A stretch of 64,000 nucleotides of DNA from Collinsella aerofaciens. Lineage in GTDB: Bacteria > Actinomycetota > Coriobacteriia > Coriobacteriales > Coriobacteriaceae. Made by a program: the position numbers and the translations under genes. Where the stretch lies: contig JAPJOH010000005.1 of NCBI GenBank assembly GCA_030826265.1, positions 1 to 64,000 of the forward strand. The letters run 5' to 3'. The notes beneath the pieces were generated by a model. It was given only the letters and a program-made list of their open reading frames with translations, did not search any database and was not told where the DNA came from. Within the stretch, counting starts at the first letter, position 1. The number at the start of each line of letters is the position of its first letter. Of the stretch, positions 14,841-23,530 are shown piece after piece.

Positions 14841-16199
14841 TTACTCGTCCTTGGGCGCGGGATGCTTGCAGATCACACTCATGTAGATCATGCCAAGTAC
14901 GGCCGCGGTGACAGAGCCGGCGAGAATAGCGGCCTTGGCGGCCAGAACCTCAAACTCAGCCGTCGGGAAGGCAAGGCCGCTGATGAGAATCGACATGGTA
15001 AAGCCGATGCCGCCCAGAATGCCCACGCCGGCAATCATGTGCCAGTTGACGTTGCGCGGTAGCTCGCAGGCCTTGAGCTTGACCAAGGCGAACGTCATGC
15101 CAAAGATGCCGATCGGCTTGCCCAGCAGCATGCCAAAGTACACGCCGAGCGTCACCGGGTCGGTGAGCAGCGTGCTCATGTCCACGCCCACTAGGCGAAC
15201 CTGTGCGTTCACGAACGCAAAGATCGGCAGGATCACAAAGTTGACCGGCGTGGAAATCAGACGCTCCATGCGGATGAGCGGCGGGGTCACGCGGTGCATG
15301 ACGCGCTCGACCTTGGTGGTCGAGACGGTAAAGTCATGCTGACCCAGGATGTGTGCCTCGTCATCGTAGCGGTCATCGAGCAGCGGCAGGCACTCGCCCA
15401 ACCAATCGGTGAGGCTATCGAGCTTGACGCCGCACTTGGCCGGGATGGTAAAGGCCAAGATGACGCCGGCGAGCGTAGCGTGCACGCCGCTCTTGAACAT
15501 GCAGAACCACAGCAGCAGGCCCAGCACCGAGTACGGGGCAAGGCGGTAATGCTGCGTCTTGTTGAGCCACACGAGCGCGCAGGTCACAAGCGCGGCGGCG
15601 CCCAACCAAAACGGATTGGGGCTCTGACCGTAGAAGATGGCGATGGCGGCGATGGAAATGAGGTCGTCGGCGATGGCGAGCGTCGAGAAGAACACGCGCA
15701 CGCCGTTGGGCACGCGATTGCCCAAAAGCGACAGCACGCCCAGCGCAAAGGCAATATCGGTTGCCATGGGAATGGCCCAGCCGTTGTGCGCGCCGGCATG
15801 GTTAAAGATCAGATAGATGCAGGCGGGAACGACGACGCCGCCCACGGCCGCCAGCATGGGAAGCATAGCCTGGCGCGGGTTTTTGAGCTCGCCAACTGTC
15901 ATCTCGTACTTGAGCTCAATGCCCACCAACAAAAAGAAAATCGCCATGAGGAAGTCGTTGACGAATAGCTCAACGGTGAGACCGGCCGTAAGGTTGCCCA
16001 GACCCACATACAGCGGGGTCTCCAAAAAGTGATGGATGGCCTCGTAGGCATCGGTATTGGCGCAAATGACGGCGGCGATGGCGGCGAAGACCATGACGGC
16101 GGCCGAAATCGTGCCGTTCTCGGCGATGCGCTCCCAGATGTCGTGACGTTCAAAACGCTTGCGCTCACGAACGTTGAACAGCTGCTCGGGTGCTGCCAT
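14841..16199 (-). CDS. nhaA: Na+/H+ antiporter NhaA
   Basis: The 452-residue inner-membrane antiporter exchanges sodium for protons. LAIADDLISIAAIAIFYG carries the paired aspartates that bind the ions in E. coli NhaA (D163/D164). IELKYEMTVGELKNPRQA and MATDIAFALGVLSLLGNRVP are further family hallmarks. Compared with E. coli NhaA (388 aa) it has a longer N-terminus and an extra charged loop near CLPLLDDRYDDEAHILGQHD. GGAGCC precedes the ATG. An intrinsic terminator sits in its leader (16233-16269), so expression may be controlled by attenuation. Confidence 0.95.
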   Translation of the reverse strand: MAAPEQLFNVRERKRFERHDIWERIAENGTISAAVMVFAAIAAVICANTDAYEAIHHFLETPLYVGLGNLTAGLTVELFVNDFLMAIFFLLVGIELKYEMTVGELKNPRQAMLPMLAAVGGVVVPACIYLIFNHAGAHNGWAIPMATDIAFALGVLSLLGNRVPNGVRVFFSTLAIADDLISIAAIAIFYGQSPNPFWLGAAALVTCALVWLNKTQHYRLAPYSVLGLLLWFCMFKSGVHATLAGVILAFTIPAKCGVKLDSLTDWLGECLPLLDDRYDDEAHILGQHDFTVSTTKVERVMHRVTPPLIRMERLISTPVNFVILPIFAFVNAQVRLVGVDMSTLLTDPVTLGVYFGMLLGKPIGIFGMTFALVKLKACELPRNVNWHMIAGVGILGGIGFTMSILISGLAFPTAEFEVLAAKAAILAGSVTAAVLGMIYMSVICKHPAPKDE

Positions 16200-16213
16200 G
16201 GGCGGCTCCTTTC

Positions 16214-16269
16214 ACGGGAAGGCTCCCGTCTTAAAAAAGCACGGCCCGCCAAATCGGCGGTGCCGCGCT
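16214..16269 (-). promoter_or_regulatory. leader terminator (attenuator candidate) before nhaA
   Basis: On the minus strand, a 13-bp stem with one bulged base (16238-16269) is followed directly by U6 (16233-16238). A second hairpin (16214-16229) follows, then the nhaA ribosome site. The pyrophosphatase upstream already has its own terminator at 16407-16446, so this one is probably part of the nhaA leader. Whether a sodium- or pH-sensing riboswitch precedes it cannot be decided by eye. Confidence 0.6.
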
Positions 16270-16406
16270 CTAACGTATTACGCTTGCATCTAGCCTACCC
16301 TGCGCGACGAGCGCGCAGGCGCGGCCGAAAAGCGGAACCACAGGTTGAACATTATTTGCTCAACGGCACGGGCGCGCCTATCCAAGAGACAACGCGGCGC
16401 GTGCAC

Positions 16407-16446
16407 AAAAAACGACCGGAGCGCGGGGCGTCCGCGATCCGGTCGT
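16407..16446 (-). terminator. terminator of the inorganic pyrophosphatase gene
   Basis: The long stem, ACGACCGGA with TCCGGTCGT and an inner GCGCGG/CCGCGA part (16412-16446), is followed on the minus strand by U6 (16407-16412). It begins 20 bases after the ppaC stop. Confidence 0.8.
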
Positions 16447-16465
16447 GGCGTTTGGTCAACTAAAC

Positions 16466-17389
16466 CTAGCAGGCGGCCATGATGGGGGCAGCGACCTGCT
16501 TCTTACGGGAGAGGACACCCGGCATCCAGACGCCGTCGTGCTCGTCGGCAATGCCCAGGCCCTTCTGAGCGGCCTCGGTCTCGCCCTCGAGCAGGACCTG
16601 CGAGCCCTCCTCCATAATGTCGGTGATGCACAGGACAATGCCGTCAGCACCCTTCTCGGCGGCGTAGGCGCGCATGGCCTCGCGAATCTCGTCGATCATG
16701 CCGAGCGCGCGGCTCTTGTCGACGGTCTCGTACTGGCCGATGAGCAGCTTCTTGCCGGCGGGCTCGAACATCTTGATGTCGTTGCCGACCATCTCGGCTG
16801 CGGTGAAGGAGCCGGACGGACGGGTGAGGAAGACCTCCATGCCAAACTTGACCGGGTCGACGCCCACCTGCTCGCCGAGCTTGGCGGCGACGGCGCGGTC
16901 GACATCGGTGGTAGTGGGGCTCTTGAGCATGAGCGTGTCGGTCATCATGGCCGAGAGCAGCAGCTTGGCCTGGACGTCGGAAAGCTCAACGCCGAGCACG
17001 CCGGCGAGCTTGGTGACGATGGTGCAGCTGGAGCCCCAGGGCAGGCAGATGTAGTGCAGCGGGCCGGCGGTCTCGAAGTCGCCGATGCGGTGATGATCGA
17101 CAACGCCAAAGACCGTGGCGTCCTTAAGGCCGGCGACGGACTGGGCAGACTCGTTGTGGTCGGTGAGGACGACGAGCTGACCGGCCTCGACGGACTCGAT
17201 CACGCGGGGCTCGGCGATGCCGGCGTCGGCGAGCAGCTTGGCGGACTCGGCCGGAAGCTGGCCAAGGGCGCAGGCCTCGTAGGTGTTGCCGGCATACTCA
17301 ACCTGGTTGAGCAGCTGAGACAGGACGACGGCGCTCATGATGGCGTCGTTATCGGGGTTCTGGTGACCAAAGACAAGAACGTTTGCCAT
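16466..17389 (-). CDS. ppaC: manganese-dependent inorganic pyrophosphatase (family II)
   Basis: The 307-residue DHH-family enzyme hydrolyses pyrophosphate. Metal ligands are visible in GHQNPDNDAI near residue 8, LTDHNE near 76, and VDHHRIGDF near 98. The C-terminal DHHA2 substrate motif SRKKQVAAP is near the end. Length is normal (about 308). Its own terminator follows. It pulls biosynthetic reactions forward, and the location near glucokinase carries no functional implication I can support. Confidence 0.96.
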   Translation of the reverse strand: MANVLVFGHQNPDNDAIMSAVVLSQLLNQVEYAGNTYEACALGQLPAESAKLLADAGIAEPRVIESVEAGQLVVLTDHNESAQSVAGLKDATVFGVVDHHRIGDFETAGPLHYICLPWGSSCTIVTKLAGVLGVELSDVQAKLLLSAMMTDTLMLKSPTTTDVDRAVAAKLGEQVGVDPVKFGMEVFLTRPSGSFTAAEMVGNDIKMFEPAGKKLLIGQYETVDKSRALGMIDEIREAMRAYAAEKGADGIVLCITDIMEEGSQVLLEGETEAAQKGLGIADEHDGVWMPGVLSRKKQVAAPIMAAC

Positions 17390-17500
17390 GGATATCCTCC
17401 ACTTGATATGTGTACTTGGACGTAGCTATGGTAGCACGCCGATGCCGAGCCTTCGCAGACGGAAGGGTCGCGGCACATTTTGGGGCAAGCATGGGGGCCA

Positions 17501-17554
17501 AGTCTGTCCCCCTTGCACCATGTTGGTACAAAGAAACCTGACCCCCTTGCACCG
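17501..17554. repeat. family C repeat, copy 1
   Basis: The 12-base word CCCCCTTGCACC occurs twice, separated by TTGGTACAAAGAAACCTGA. The core CAAAGnAACCTGACCCC recurs in the palindrome at 30911-30945. It lies in the gap between ppaC and glucokinase. Confidence 0.7.
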
Positions 17555-17555
17555 G

Positions 17556-18509
17556 CTATTTGCCGGCGGCGCGCAGGGCTACGTAGGCGGCACCGATGAT
17601 ACCGGCGTCGTTGCCGAGCGAGGCGACCTCGATGGGCGTCTCGCGCGAGACGGAAAACGCGTACTGCTTAAAGTGCTCGCGCACGGCGTCGAGGTAGACA
17701 TCGGCCGAGGCGGAGGCGCCGCCGCCGATGAGGAACATCTCAGGGTCGACCACGTTGGCGATAAGCGCCAGGGCACGGCCGAGGTAGTCGGCCATGGTAT
17801 CGGCCGCGGCAAGCGCGAGCTTATCGCCCTCGCGGCAGGCTTGGAATACGTCCTTGGAATCGGAAGGACCGGTGAGCTCGATGGGCTCGACGCCCGCAGC
17901 CTTGCACTCGGCCAGGTAATTGCTCACCACGCCGGTGGCGCTGGAATACTGCTCCAGGTGGCCATGGCCGCCACAGCCGCAGGTACGCTCCTCGTCGGGG
18001 TTCAGGCACATGTGGCCAATCTCGCCGCCAGCACCCACAACGCCCGATACCACGTCGCCGTTGACGATTACGCCGCCGCCCACGCCGGTACCGATGGTGA
18101 CCATCACCACGTTCTGCACGCCCTTGGCAGAACCGAGCCAGGCCTCGCCCATGGCAGCGGCGTTGGCATCATTCTCGTACTTAACGACCGCGTCGGGGCA
18201 GTGCTTTTGAATGGCGATCCTCAGCTCGGGCAGGTTAATGGCAATGTTGGCCTTGACCTTGGCATCGCCCGATGCCGGGATGGGGCACGGAACGGCCAGG
18301 CCAATGCCCGCCACAAAGGCACGCGGAATCTGGGCTTTGGCGACCACCTGGTCGATAGCCTCGGTCACCGCGGCAAAGCCCGCAGCGTCAACGATGGGAG
18401 GCGTGGGCACGCTGGCCTTGGCAAGCAGGTTGCCGTCCTCGTCGAACAGGCCCTCCTTAACCGAAGTGCCGCCGACGTCGATGCCGATGTAGTACTGCTT
18501 AGGTTCCAT
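17556..18509 (-). CDS. glk: ROK family glucokinase
   Basis: The 317-residue sugar kinase probably phosphorylates glucose. Motifs are the N-terminal phosphate loop GIDVGGTSVKEGLFD, the catalytic ENDANAAAMGE, GTGVGGGV, and the zinc signature near residue 175, CGCGGHGHLE. The usual form is CxCGxxGCxE; here the third Cys is replaced by His, which could still bind zinc. The start at 18509 (MEPKQYY) follows AAAGGTGG, and the open frame upstream is noise. Glucose released by the neighbouring phospho-beta-glucosidase would be its substrate, an inference from proximity. Confidence 0.9.
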   Translation of the reverse strand: MEPKQYYIGIDVGGTSVKEGLFDEDGNLLAKASVPTPPIVDAAGFAAVTEAIDQVVAKAQIPRAFVAGIGLAVPCPIPASGDAKVKANIAINLPELRIAIQKHCPDAVVKYENDANAAAMGEAWLGSAKGVQNVVMVTIGTGVGGGVIVNGDVVSGVVGAGGEIGHMCLNPDEERTCGCGGHGHLEQYSSATGVVSNYLAECKAAGVEPIELTGPSDSKDVFQACREGDKLALAAADTMADYLGRALALIANVVDPEMFLIGGGASASADVYLDAVREHFKQYAFSVSRETPIEVASLGNDAGIIGAAYVALRAAGK

Positions 18510-18563
18510 GGGAGCCCACCTTTCTCGTTTAAACATTGCTTGTATGGTACCGCTCCCAAGGCA

Positions 18564-18604
18564 AAAACCCGCCAAAAAGGGACAGGTTTGTTTTGGCAGG
18601 TTTT
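18564..18604. repeat. family D repeat, copy 1
   Basis: The arms AAAACCCGCCAAAA (18564-18577) and TTTTGGCAGGTTTT (18591-18604) pair with one mismatch around GGGACAGG. A related, longer palindrome lies at 22471-22555, upstream of the GH1 gene. Confidence 0.65.
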
Positions 18605-18662
18605 ATCTGGGGAAACGTCCGCCCGCTCAACGAGCAATGACGCTCAGCAACTCGCCAAACAA

Positions 18663-18694
18663 AAAGCGCCGGGAGAGGGAGACTCCCGGCGCCT
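18663..18694 (-). terminator. terminator of the PTS operon
   Basis: A 10-bp stem (18666-18675 with 18683-18692) is followed on the minus strand by TTTTTGTTT. It lies downstream of the IIA gene, the last gene of the PTS operon. Confidence 0.85.
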
Positions 18695-18750
18695 GCAAAA
18701 GGGACTGGATTGTATGCGAACCGCACGATCCGTCGCGGCGAAAACGCCAG

Positions 18751-19083
18751 CTAGGCCTTGAGTGCCTGTAGCTGTTTGTGGACCTCAATGAGCTCCGTGG
18801 CCATGACGCGCATGGTCTCGGTGCCGGCCATCTGGTCCTCGGCGTGCAGCAGAATCAGCGGGGCCTCGCCGTTGCGCTCGCCATTGGCCTCCTTCTTAAG
18901 AAGTCCCGTGTGAACATCGTGGCCGCCGTTATAGGCCTCGTCGCCCTGCTTAATGAGCTCCTCGGCGGCGTCGAAATCGCCCTCCTTGGCCTTCTGCACG
19001 GCGTTGATGTACATGCTCTTGGCGGTACCGACGTAGCTGATGATCTCGAAGCAGGTCATCTGCAGTTCGTTCATATCCTCCAT
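18751..19083 (-). CDS. PTS lactose/cellobiose-type IIA component
   Basis: The 110-residue all-helical protein passes the phosphoryl group from HPr to IIB. The phosphorylated histidine is H80 in LLHAEDQMA, as in LacF/CelA-type IIA. Starts at 19092 (GTG), 19083 (ATG) and 19077 (ATG) are possible; I chose 19083 with AGGTG six bases upstream. It begins 9 bases after the IIB stop and is the last gene before the operon terminator. Confidence 0.92.
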   Translation of the reverse strand: MEDMNELQMTCFEIISYVGTAKSMYINAVQKAKEGDFDAAEELIKQGDEAYNGGHDVHTGLLKKEANGERNGEAPLILLHAEDQMAGTETMRVMATELIEVHKQLQALKA

Positions 19084-19092
19084 GCGCTGCAC

Positions 19093-19395
19093 CTAGCCCA
19101 TCACGCTGACGCAGTGGTCGATGATGCCGGCGGCGTTCATGCGGCCATAGTCGACCATGTTGATGACCTCGACCGGGAAACGGCCAGCGGCCTCCTTCTC
19201 AAAGTCGCCCTTGGTGTAGCCGATCTGCGGGCCGAGCAGCAGGATGTCGCACTCGTCCAGGTGATCGTGGGCCTCATTCATAGGACGGGCTTCGACCTCG
19301 ATGTCCAGACCACGGCTCGCGACCTCGGACTGCATCTTCTGGACCAGCAGACTCGTGGACATGCCGGCATTGCAGCAAAGCATGATCTTCTTCAT
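19093..19395 (-). CDS. PTS cellobiose-type IIB component
   Basis: The 100-residue cytoplasmic protein has the phosphocysteine loop CNAGMSTS starting at C8. It takes the phosphoryl group from IIA and hands it to sugar bound on IIC. GGAGG lies before the ATG. The upstream gap to IIC contains a hairpin (19496-19524). The family is well recognised; the exact beta-glucoside specificity cannot be read off. Confidence 0.94.
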   Translation of the reverse strand: MKKIMLCCNAGMSTSLLVQKMQSEVASRGLDIEVEARPMNEAHDHLDECDILLLGPQIGYTKGDFEKEAAGRFPVEVINMVDYGRMNAAGIIDHCVSVMG

Positions 19396-19489
19396 GGTTT
19401 CCTCCTTATAACTGCGCGGCGCGCAGACGACAAACTGGATAAATCCTTGTGGTTATCTTTCCCCTGTTTTGCACGTTTAGGCAAAAAAG

Positions 19490-19524
19490 GAGATACGGGT
19501 ACCGGTACCAAGCATCGGTACCCG
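19490..19524 (-). terminator. intercistronic hairpin between IIC and IIB
   Basis: A 9-bp stem (19496-19504 with 19516-19524) has an 11-base loop and is followed on the minus strand by TATCTCCTTTTTT. It may be a partial terminator, or an RNA-processing barrier setting different levels of IIC and IIB/IIA. Confidence 0.65.
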
Positions 19525-19545
19525 CAAGGGTGGAATGGACAAACG

Positions 19546-20898
19546 CTAGGCGTTCTGCTCGGCGAGGGCCTCCTGCTTGGCGATGGCCTTCTCGGAGATC
19601 CTCATAAAGGGCAGGTAGACAGCCATGCCGATGACCAGCTCCAGAGCCTGCCACACGCCGGCGCGCCAGTCAAAGCCCGTAGCAAGCAGGGCGTTGATGA
19701 CGGGCGGCATGGTCCAAGGCACCTGAGCGATGCAGGGGCTGATGATGCCAGCACAGGTCAGGCCATAGGTGACGCCGATGAACAGATCGGGAAGAAGAAC
19801 GAACGGGATCATGAGCGGCAGATTGTACACGATGGGGTAACCGTAGATGACCGGCTCGTTGATGTTGAACAGACCAGGCAGGATAGCCATAGAGGCAACG
19901 GTCTTGGAAGCCTTGTTCTTGGAGAACAGGAAGGTGTCGAGCAGGAGCATGAGGGTGCAGCCCGAGCCGCCGATGAGGGCGAAGCTGTTGACGATCTGCA
20001 TGTTCATGTAGTGGTCGGGCTGGATGACACCGCCGGCGGCATAGGTAGCCATGTTGTCGACGATGAGCATGGTCAGGATTGGCTCAACGGTAGCGCCAGA
20101 GATGGTGGACTGGTGAATACCGACGCAGAACAGCAGGTTGGCGAGGGTGTAGATGAGGATGACAGCCCACGGACCGGCGTTCATGATGCTCTTGAGCGGG
20201 TTGGAGATGCAGGTGGAGATGATGGTGCACAGATCGGTGCCGGCGCAGACGGCAAGCAGGGCCGCGGCAACAGCGAAGACCGAGAGGTTGAGCAGCATCG
20301 GGATCATGACGTTGAAGGAGTTGGAGACCGCAGGAGGCACGCCCTCGCCCAGCTTGACCTTGAGCTTCTCGACGCCCGAGATCTTGATGAAGAGCGTCGT
20401 GGAAAGCAGGGCGATGATGATGGCAGAGAACAGACCGTTGGTGCCGGTGTTGGCAGTCGAAAGGGCGCCGGTGACCTCGGCGGAGGTGATCTTGTCGGTG
20501 AGCAGCGGGCTCGTGGCGGCAAGGGTGGCGGTGATCTGCTGCGGCATCATGATGACGAAGGCAGAGATGGCGACGACCACGCAGGCAAGCGGGTTATCGA
20601 AGCGCTCGTTCTTGGCGAGGCTGTAGCCAATCAGACCCGCCAAGATAATGGCGGACACGTTGAGGGTGCCCAGGGTAATTGCCGAGCCCCAAGTCTGGAG
20701 GTTGGCAAGACCCGCCGCATCGAGCGGGAACAGAGGGAACACGACGTTGTTGATGAGAACCGCGATACCCGCAAGGATATAGAGCGGCGTGATGGTCGCG
20801 AAGGCATCGCGCAGGGAACGCAGGTGAACCTGGTTTCCTACCTTCGCAGAGACCTCGGCAAACTTGTCGAGGAAGCTCTTTCCGTTGTCACTGGCCAT
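19546..20898 (-). CDS. PTS cellobiose/lactose-type IIC permease
   Basis: The 450-residue membrane permease has about ten hydrophobic segments. It binds and moves the sugar during phosphorylation. Typical sequences are LRDAFATITPLYILAGIAVL near residue 28 and NINEPVIYGYPIVYNLPLMIPF near 346, the conserved substrate-binding NEPVxFG-type motif (here NEPVIYG). GGAG precedes the ATG. It lies downstream of the GH1 gene, so the operon is GH1-IIC-IIB-IIA. Confidence 0.94.
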   Translation of the reverse strand: MASDNGKSFLDKFAEVSAKVGNQVHLRSLRDAFATITPLYILAGIAVLINNVVFPLFPLDAAGLANLQTWGSAITLGTLNVSAIILAGLIGYSLAKNERFDNPLACVVVAISAFVIMMPQQITATLAATSPLLTDKITSAEVTGALSTANTGTNGLFSAIIIALLSTTLFIKISGVEKLKVKLGEGVPPAVSNSFNVMIPMLLNLSVFAVAAALLAVCAGTDLCTIISTCISNPLKSIMNAGPWAVILIYTLANLLFCVGIHQSTISGATVEPILTMLIVDNMATYAAGGVIQPDHYMNMQIVNSFALIGGSGCTLMLLLDTFLFSKNKASKTVASMAILPGLFNINEPVIYGYPIVYNLPLMIPFVLLPDLFIGVTYGLTCAGIISPCIAQVPWTMPPVINALLATGFDWRAGVWQALELVIGMAVYLPFMRISEKAIAKQEALAEQNA

Positions 20899-21033
20899 GA
20901 TTGCTCCTAACTTTCAAATCCGGCCTTTTCCTATGCGCACGGTGGTCTGTCGCCCTCTGCCACCAGATGTGCCATTGTTTTTGCGCGTTTGCGCAGGGGC
21001 TGAGCGCCCGTTTTGGGGTTGAACGCCCGATCG

Positions 21034-22434
21034 CTAGTCCACCACGTGGGTCGTGGCAACCTGCTTGAGCCAAGCAGCCGACTTCTTAAGACGGCGCTGG
21101 TAGCCGTCCATCAGGTCGACCTCGACAAAGCCATAACGGTTCTTGAAGGCGTTTGACCAGGACCAGTTGTCGATGACGGCCCAGTAGTGGTAGCCGCGGC
21201 ACTTGGCCCCCTCGCCGATAGCCTTGGCGACCCACTCAAGGTGCTGGCGCACAAAATCGACGCGATAGTCGTCCTGGATGGTCCCCTCGGCGTCACGGTT
21301 CTTGTACTCGTCCATGATGCCGATACCGTTCTCGGAAACGAACCACTCAAGATCGGGATAGTTCTTGGCGCAGTCCATGCCAAAGTCGTAGAGGCCCTTC
21401 GGGTAGATCTCCCAGCCGCGGCTCTTGTTCATGACGGCGTCGGGCCACACGTACTCGTCGGCAAAGTGCGGCAGACCGTACTGGTCGATCTTGCTCGCCG
21501 GCGCCTGGACGCGCGTGGGGTGGTAGTAGTTGCAGCCGAGCCAGTCAACGACGCCCTGCTTGAGAATCTCCTGGTCGCCGGCGCGGAACGGAAGCTTGAC
21601 GCCGCCCTCGGCCAGGCTGTCGAGCACATCGGCGGGAAGCTCGCCCTTGGTAATAAGGTCGAGCCACCAGCGGTTGTTGATGCCGCTGGTCATGCGCACG
21701 GCCTCGAGATCTGCCTCGCTGGGGTTCTCCTTGGTGTAGACCGGGGTGAAGCAGTTGATCATGCCGATTTTGGCATCGGCGCGAATGACGCCCTCGTCAT
21801 ATGCCTTGCGGTAGTTGGCCACGGCCAGTGCATGCGCCAGCGAGATGTGGTACTGCACGGTGCGAGCGCGGTTAAAGTCGTGGAGCTGCGGGTACCACAC
21901 GCCCTCCTGATAGCGCTGCTCGGGCTCGACGATGGGCTCGTTAAAGGTGAACCAGTACTTGATCTCCTGGCCAAACTCGCGGAAGGCGACGTCGGCGTAA
22001 TGAGCGTAAGCCTCGACGACCTCGCGGCTCTCCCAACCACCACGGTCAAAGAGGTAGGTGGGCATGTCAAAGTGGTACAGGTTGACGAACGGCTCCAGGC
22101 CGGCCTCGCGAGAGGCACGGAACAGCTCGTGATACCACGCGGCGCCCTCCTCATTGAGGTTGCCGTTAGCATCGAGCAGGCGACTCCACTGGATGGAGGT
22201 GCGGTAGGTATCCAGGCCCAAGTCCTTCAAAATGCGAAGGTCCTCCTGGTACTTAGCCATAAAGTCATTGCCAGCATAAGAGCCAACGCGGTTATAGAAC
22301 GAATCCAGATCCTGGATGGACCAGGTGTCCCACAGGTTCTCGAGCTTGCCGCCCTGGTTCCACTGACCCTCAGTCTGCGGGCCGGACATAGCGGCGCCAA
22401 AGAAGAAGTCACGGGGCAGCTGATACTGTGCCAT
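21034..22434 (-). CDS. GH1 6-phospho-beta-glucosidase
   Basis: The 466-residue cytoplasmic hydrolase cleaves the phosphorylated disaccharide imported by the PTS. The acid/base residue is E166 in TFNEPIV and the nucleophile is E368 in VSENG. Length and the N-terminal FFFGAAMSGPQTEGQW are typical of GH1. It is the first gene of the operon and is transcribed away from the GntR regulator. Specificity for cellobiose-6-P, arbutin-P or salicin-P cannot be separated by eye. Confidence 0.93.
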   Translation of the reverse strand: MAQYQLPRDFFFGAAMSGPQTEGQWNQGGKLENLWDTWSIQDLDSFYNRVGSYAGNDFMAKYQEDLRILKDLGLDTYRTSIQWSRLLDANGNLNEEGAAWYHELFRASREAGLEPFVNLYHFDMPTYLFDRGGWESREVVEAYAHYADVAFREFGQEIKYWFTFNEPIVEPEQRYQEGVWYPQLHDFNRARTVQYHISLAHALAVANYRKAYDEGVIRADAKIGMINCFTPVYTKENPSEADLEAVRMTSGINNRWWLDLITKGELPADVLDSLAEGGVKLPFRAGDQEILKQGVVDWLGCNYYHPTRVQAPASKIDQYGLPHFADEYVWPDAVMNKSRGWEIYPKGLYDFGMDCAKNYPDLEWFVSENGIGIMDEYKNRDAEGTIQDDYRVDFVRQHLEWVAKAIGEGAKCRGYHYWAVIDNWSWSNAFKNRYGFVEVDLMDGYQRRLKKSAAWLKQVATTHVVD

Positions 22435-22737
22435 CGAAGTCCTCGCTTTCGTGTTCTAGAGCTTCCGGTTGGAGACGGGTTTGCCTTGGCAGGTTATCCG
22501 GCGCGGGCGCGCACCGGATATCTGGATATTCAGCCCGCCAAAACAAAACCGTCCCCAAACGGTCGGCCCTGCCGGCGGCAGGGTTCCGTTCGTTGCGTAC
22601 AACTATAGCGCTCTAATTTCTAAAGTAAAGCGTCTTTTTGTTTTTTCTTTCTCGGACTTCTTATATAAAAGTAATATGGGTGCCTCGTTGGGGGTTATAC
22701 TTACTTGCGTATTCTTATATGTCGGAAAGGAGGTTCC
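22435..22737. promoter_or_regulatory. divergent control region of the PTS operon and GntR gene
   Basis: This 303-base gap has no gene. Positions 22471-22555 hold a family D palindrome. The right half is AT-rich. AAGTAATAT near 22670 and ATACTTACTT near 22697 form a loose inverted pair that could be the GntR operator, and TTGCGT...TATAT near 22704 is a possible promoter. These sites are weakly supported. Confidence 0.45.
22471..22555. repeat. family D palindrome, copy 2
   Basis: The outer arms GACGGGTTTGCCTTGGCAGG (22474-22493) and CCCGCCAAAACAAAACCGTC (22533-22552) pair with several mismatches. A perfect inner TATCCGG/CCGGATA pair lies between them (22495-22520). The outer arm resembles 18580-18600. 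Confidence 0.65.
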
Positions 22738-23457
22738 ATGATTCCCAAATACGAGGCGATAGCTGCAGATATCCGTCGAAGCATCGAGGATGGCGCTCTT
22801 AAACCGGGCGACAAGCTACCCACCGTCGTTGAGTTCTGTGAGCTCTATAGCGTTTCCAAAATCACCGTCAAACGAGCTATCGAGCAGATCACCGAGGAGG
22901 GTCTTGTTACCAGCCGGCGCGGATCGGGCACCTACGTTAAAGACACGGCGGGGCTTCCCGACAAGGCGTTTTTCCAGGGCAAGAACGACCGCGCCCAGGG
23001 CTTTTCGTATGAGCACCGCGGGGAGAAGGTAACCTCGGTGGTCTACGATTTCTCGATTGTCAATCCGCCGGCAGAGGTTGCGACTCGGCTGGGAATTGCC
23101 GAGGATGACTTTGCCTATCACATCGTGCGCGTGCGCCAGGTCGACGAGAAGCCCATCGTTATCGAGTACACCTACATGCCCCTCGAGCTGATTCCGGGCC
23201 TTAAAAAGAAAGACCTGTATGGATCGGTCTACAGCTTCATCCGCGAGCAATGCGGGCTGAAGATTTCGAGCTTCCACCGCACCATTCGCGCCGTAGCGGC
23301 AACCGAGGAAGAGGCTGAGCGCCTGGACACCAAACCCGGCTCTCCCCTGCTCGAGCTCAACCAGATTGGCTTTTTGGATAGCGGCACCGCCTTTGAGCAT
23401 TCGATCTCGCGCAACGTTGGTGACCGCTTTGAGCTGCACAACGTAACGTTGGCATAG
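22738..23457 (+). CDS. GntR-family regulator (HutC/UTRA type) of the beta-glucoside operon
   Basis: The 239-residue protein has an N-terminal winged helix (residues 1-70: KYEAIAADIRRSIEDGALKPGDKLPTV...ITVKRAIEQITEEGLV). A UTRA effector domain follows (about 85-235, with PIVIEYTYMPLELIPGL and LELNQIGFLDSGTAFEHSIS). Regulators of this type in front of phospho-beta-glucosidase genes usually sense a phosphosugar. The ATG at 22738 has AAAGGAGG five bases upstream. Divergence from the GH1-PTS operon supports local control. It is followed by manA. Confidence 0.92.
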   Translation: MIPKYEAIAADIRRSIEDGALKPGDKLPTVVEFCELYSVSKITVKRAIEQITEEGLVTSRRGSGTYVKDTAGLPDKAFFQGKNDRAQGFSYEHRGEKVTSVVYDFSIVNPPAEVATRLGIAEDDFAYHIVRVRQVDEKPIVIEYTYMPLELIPGLKKKDLYGSVYSFIREQCGLKISSFHRTIRAVAATEEEAERLDTKPGSPLLELNQIGFLDSGTAFEHSISRNVGDRFELHNVTLA

Positions 23458-23530
23458 TTTTGTAGTCATGCGGGCGCTCGTTATGGCTCGTTTAGAGTGG
23501 GCAACCGCACAACACCATGGGGGTATGAAC

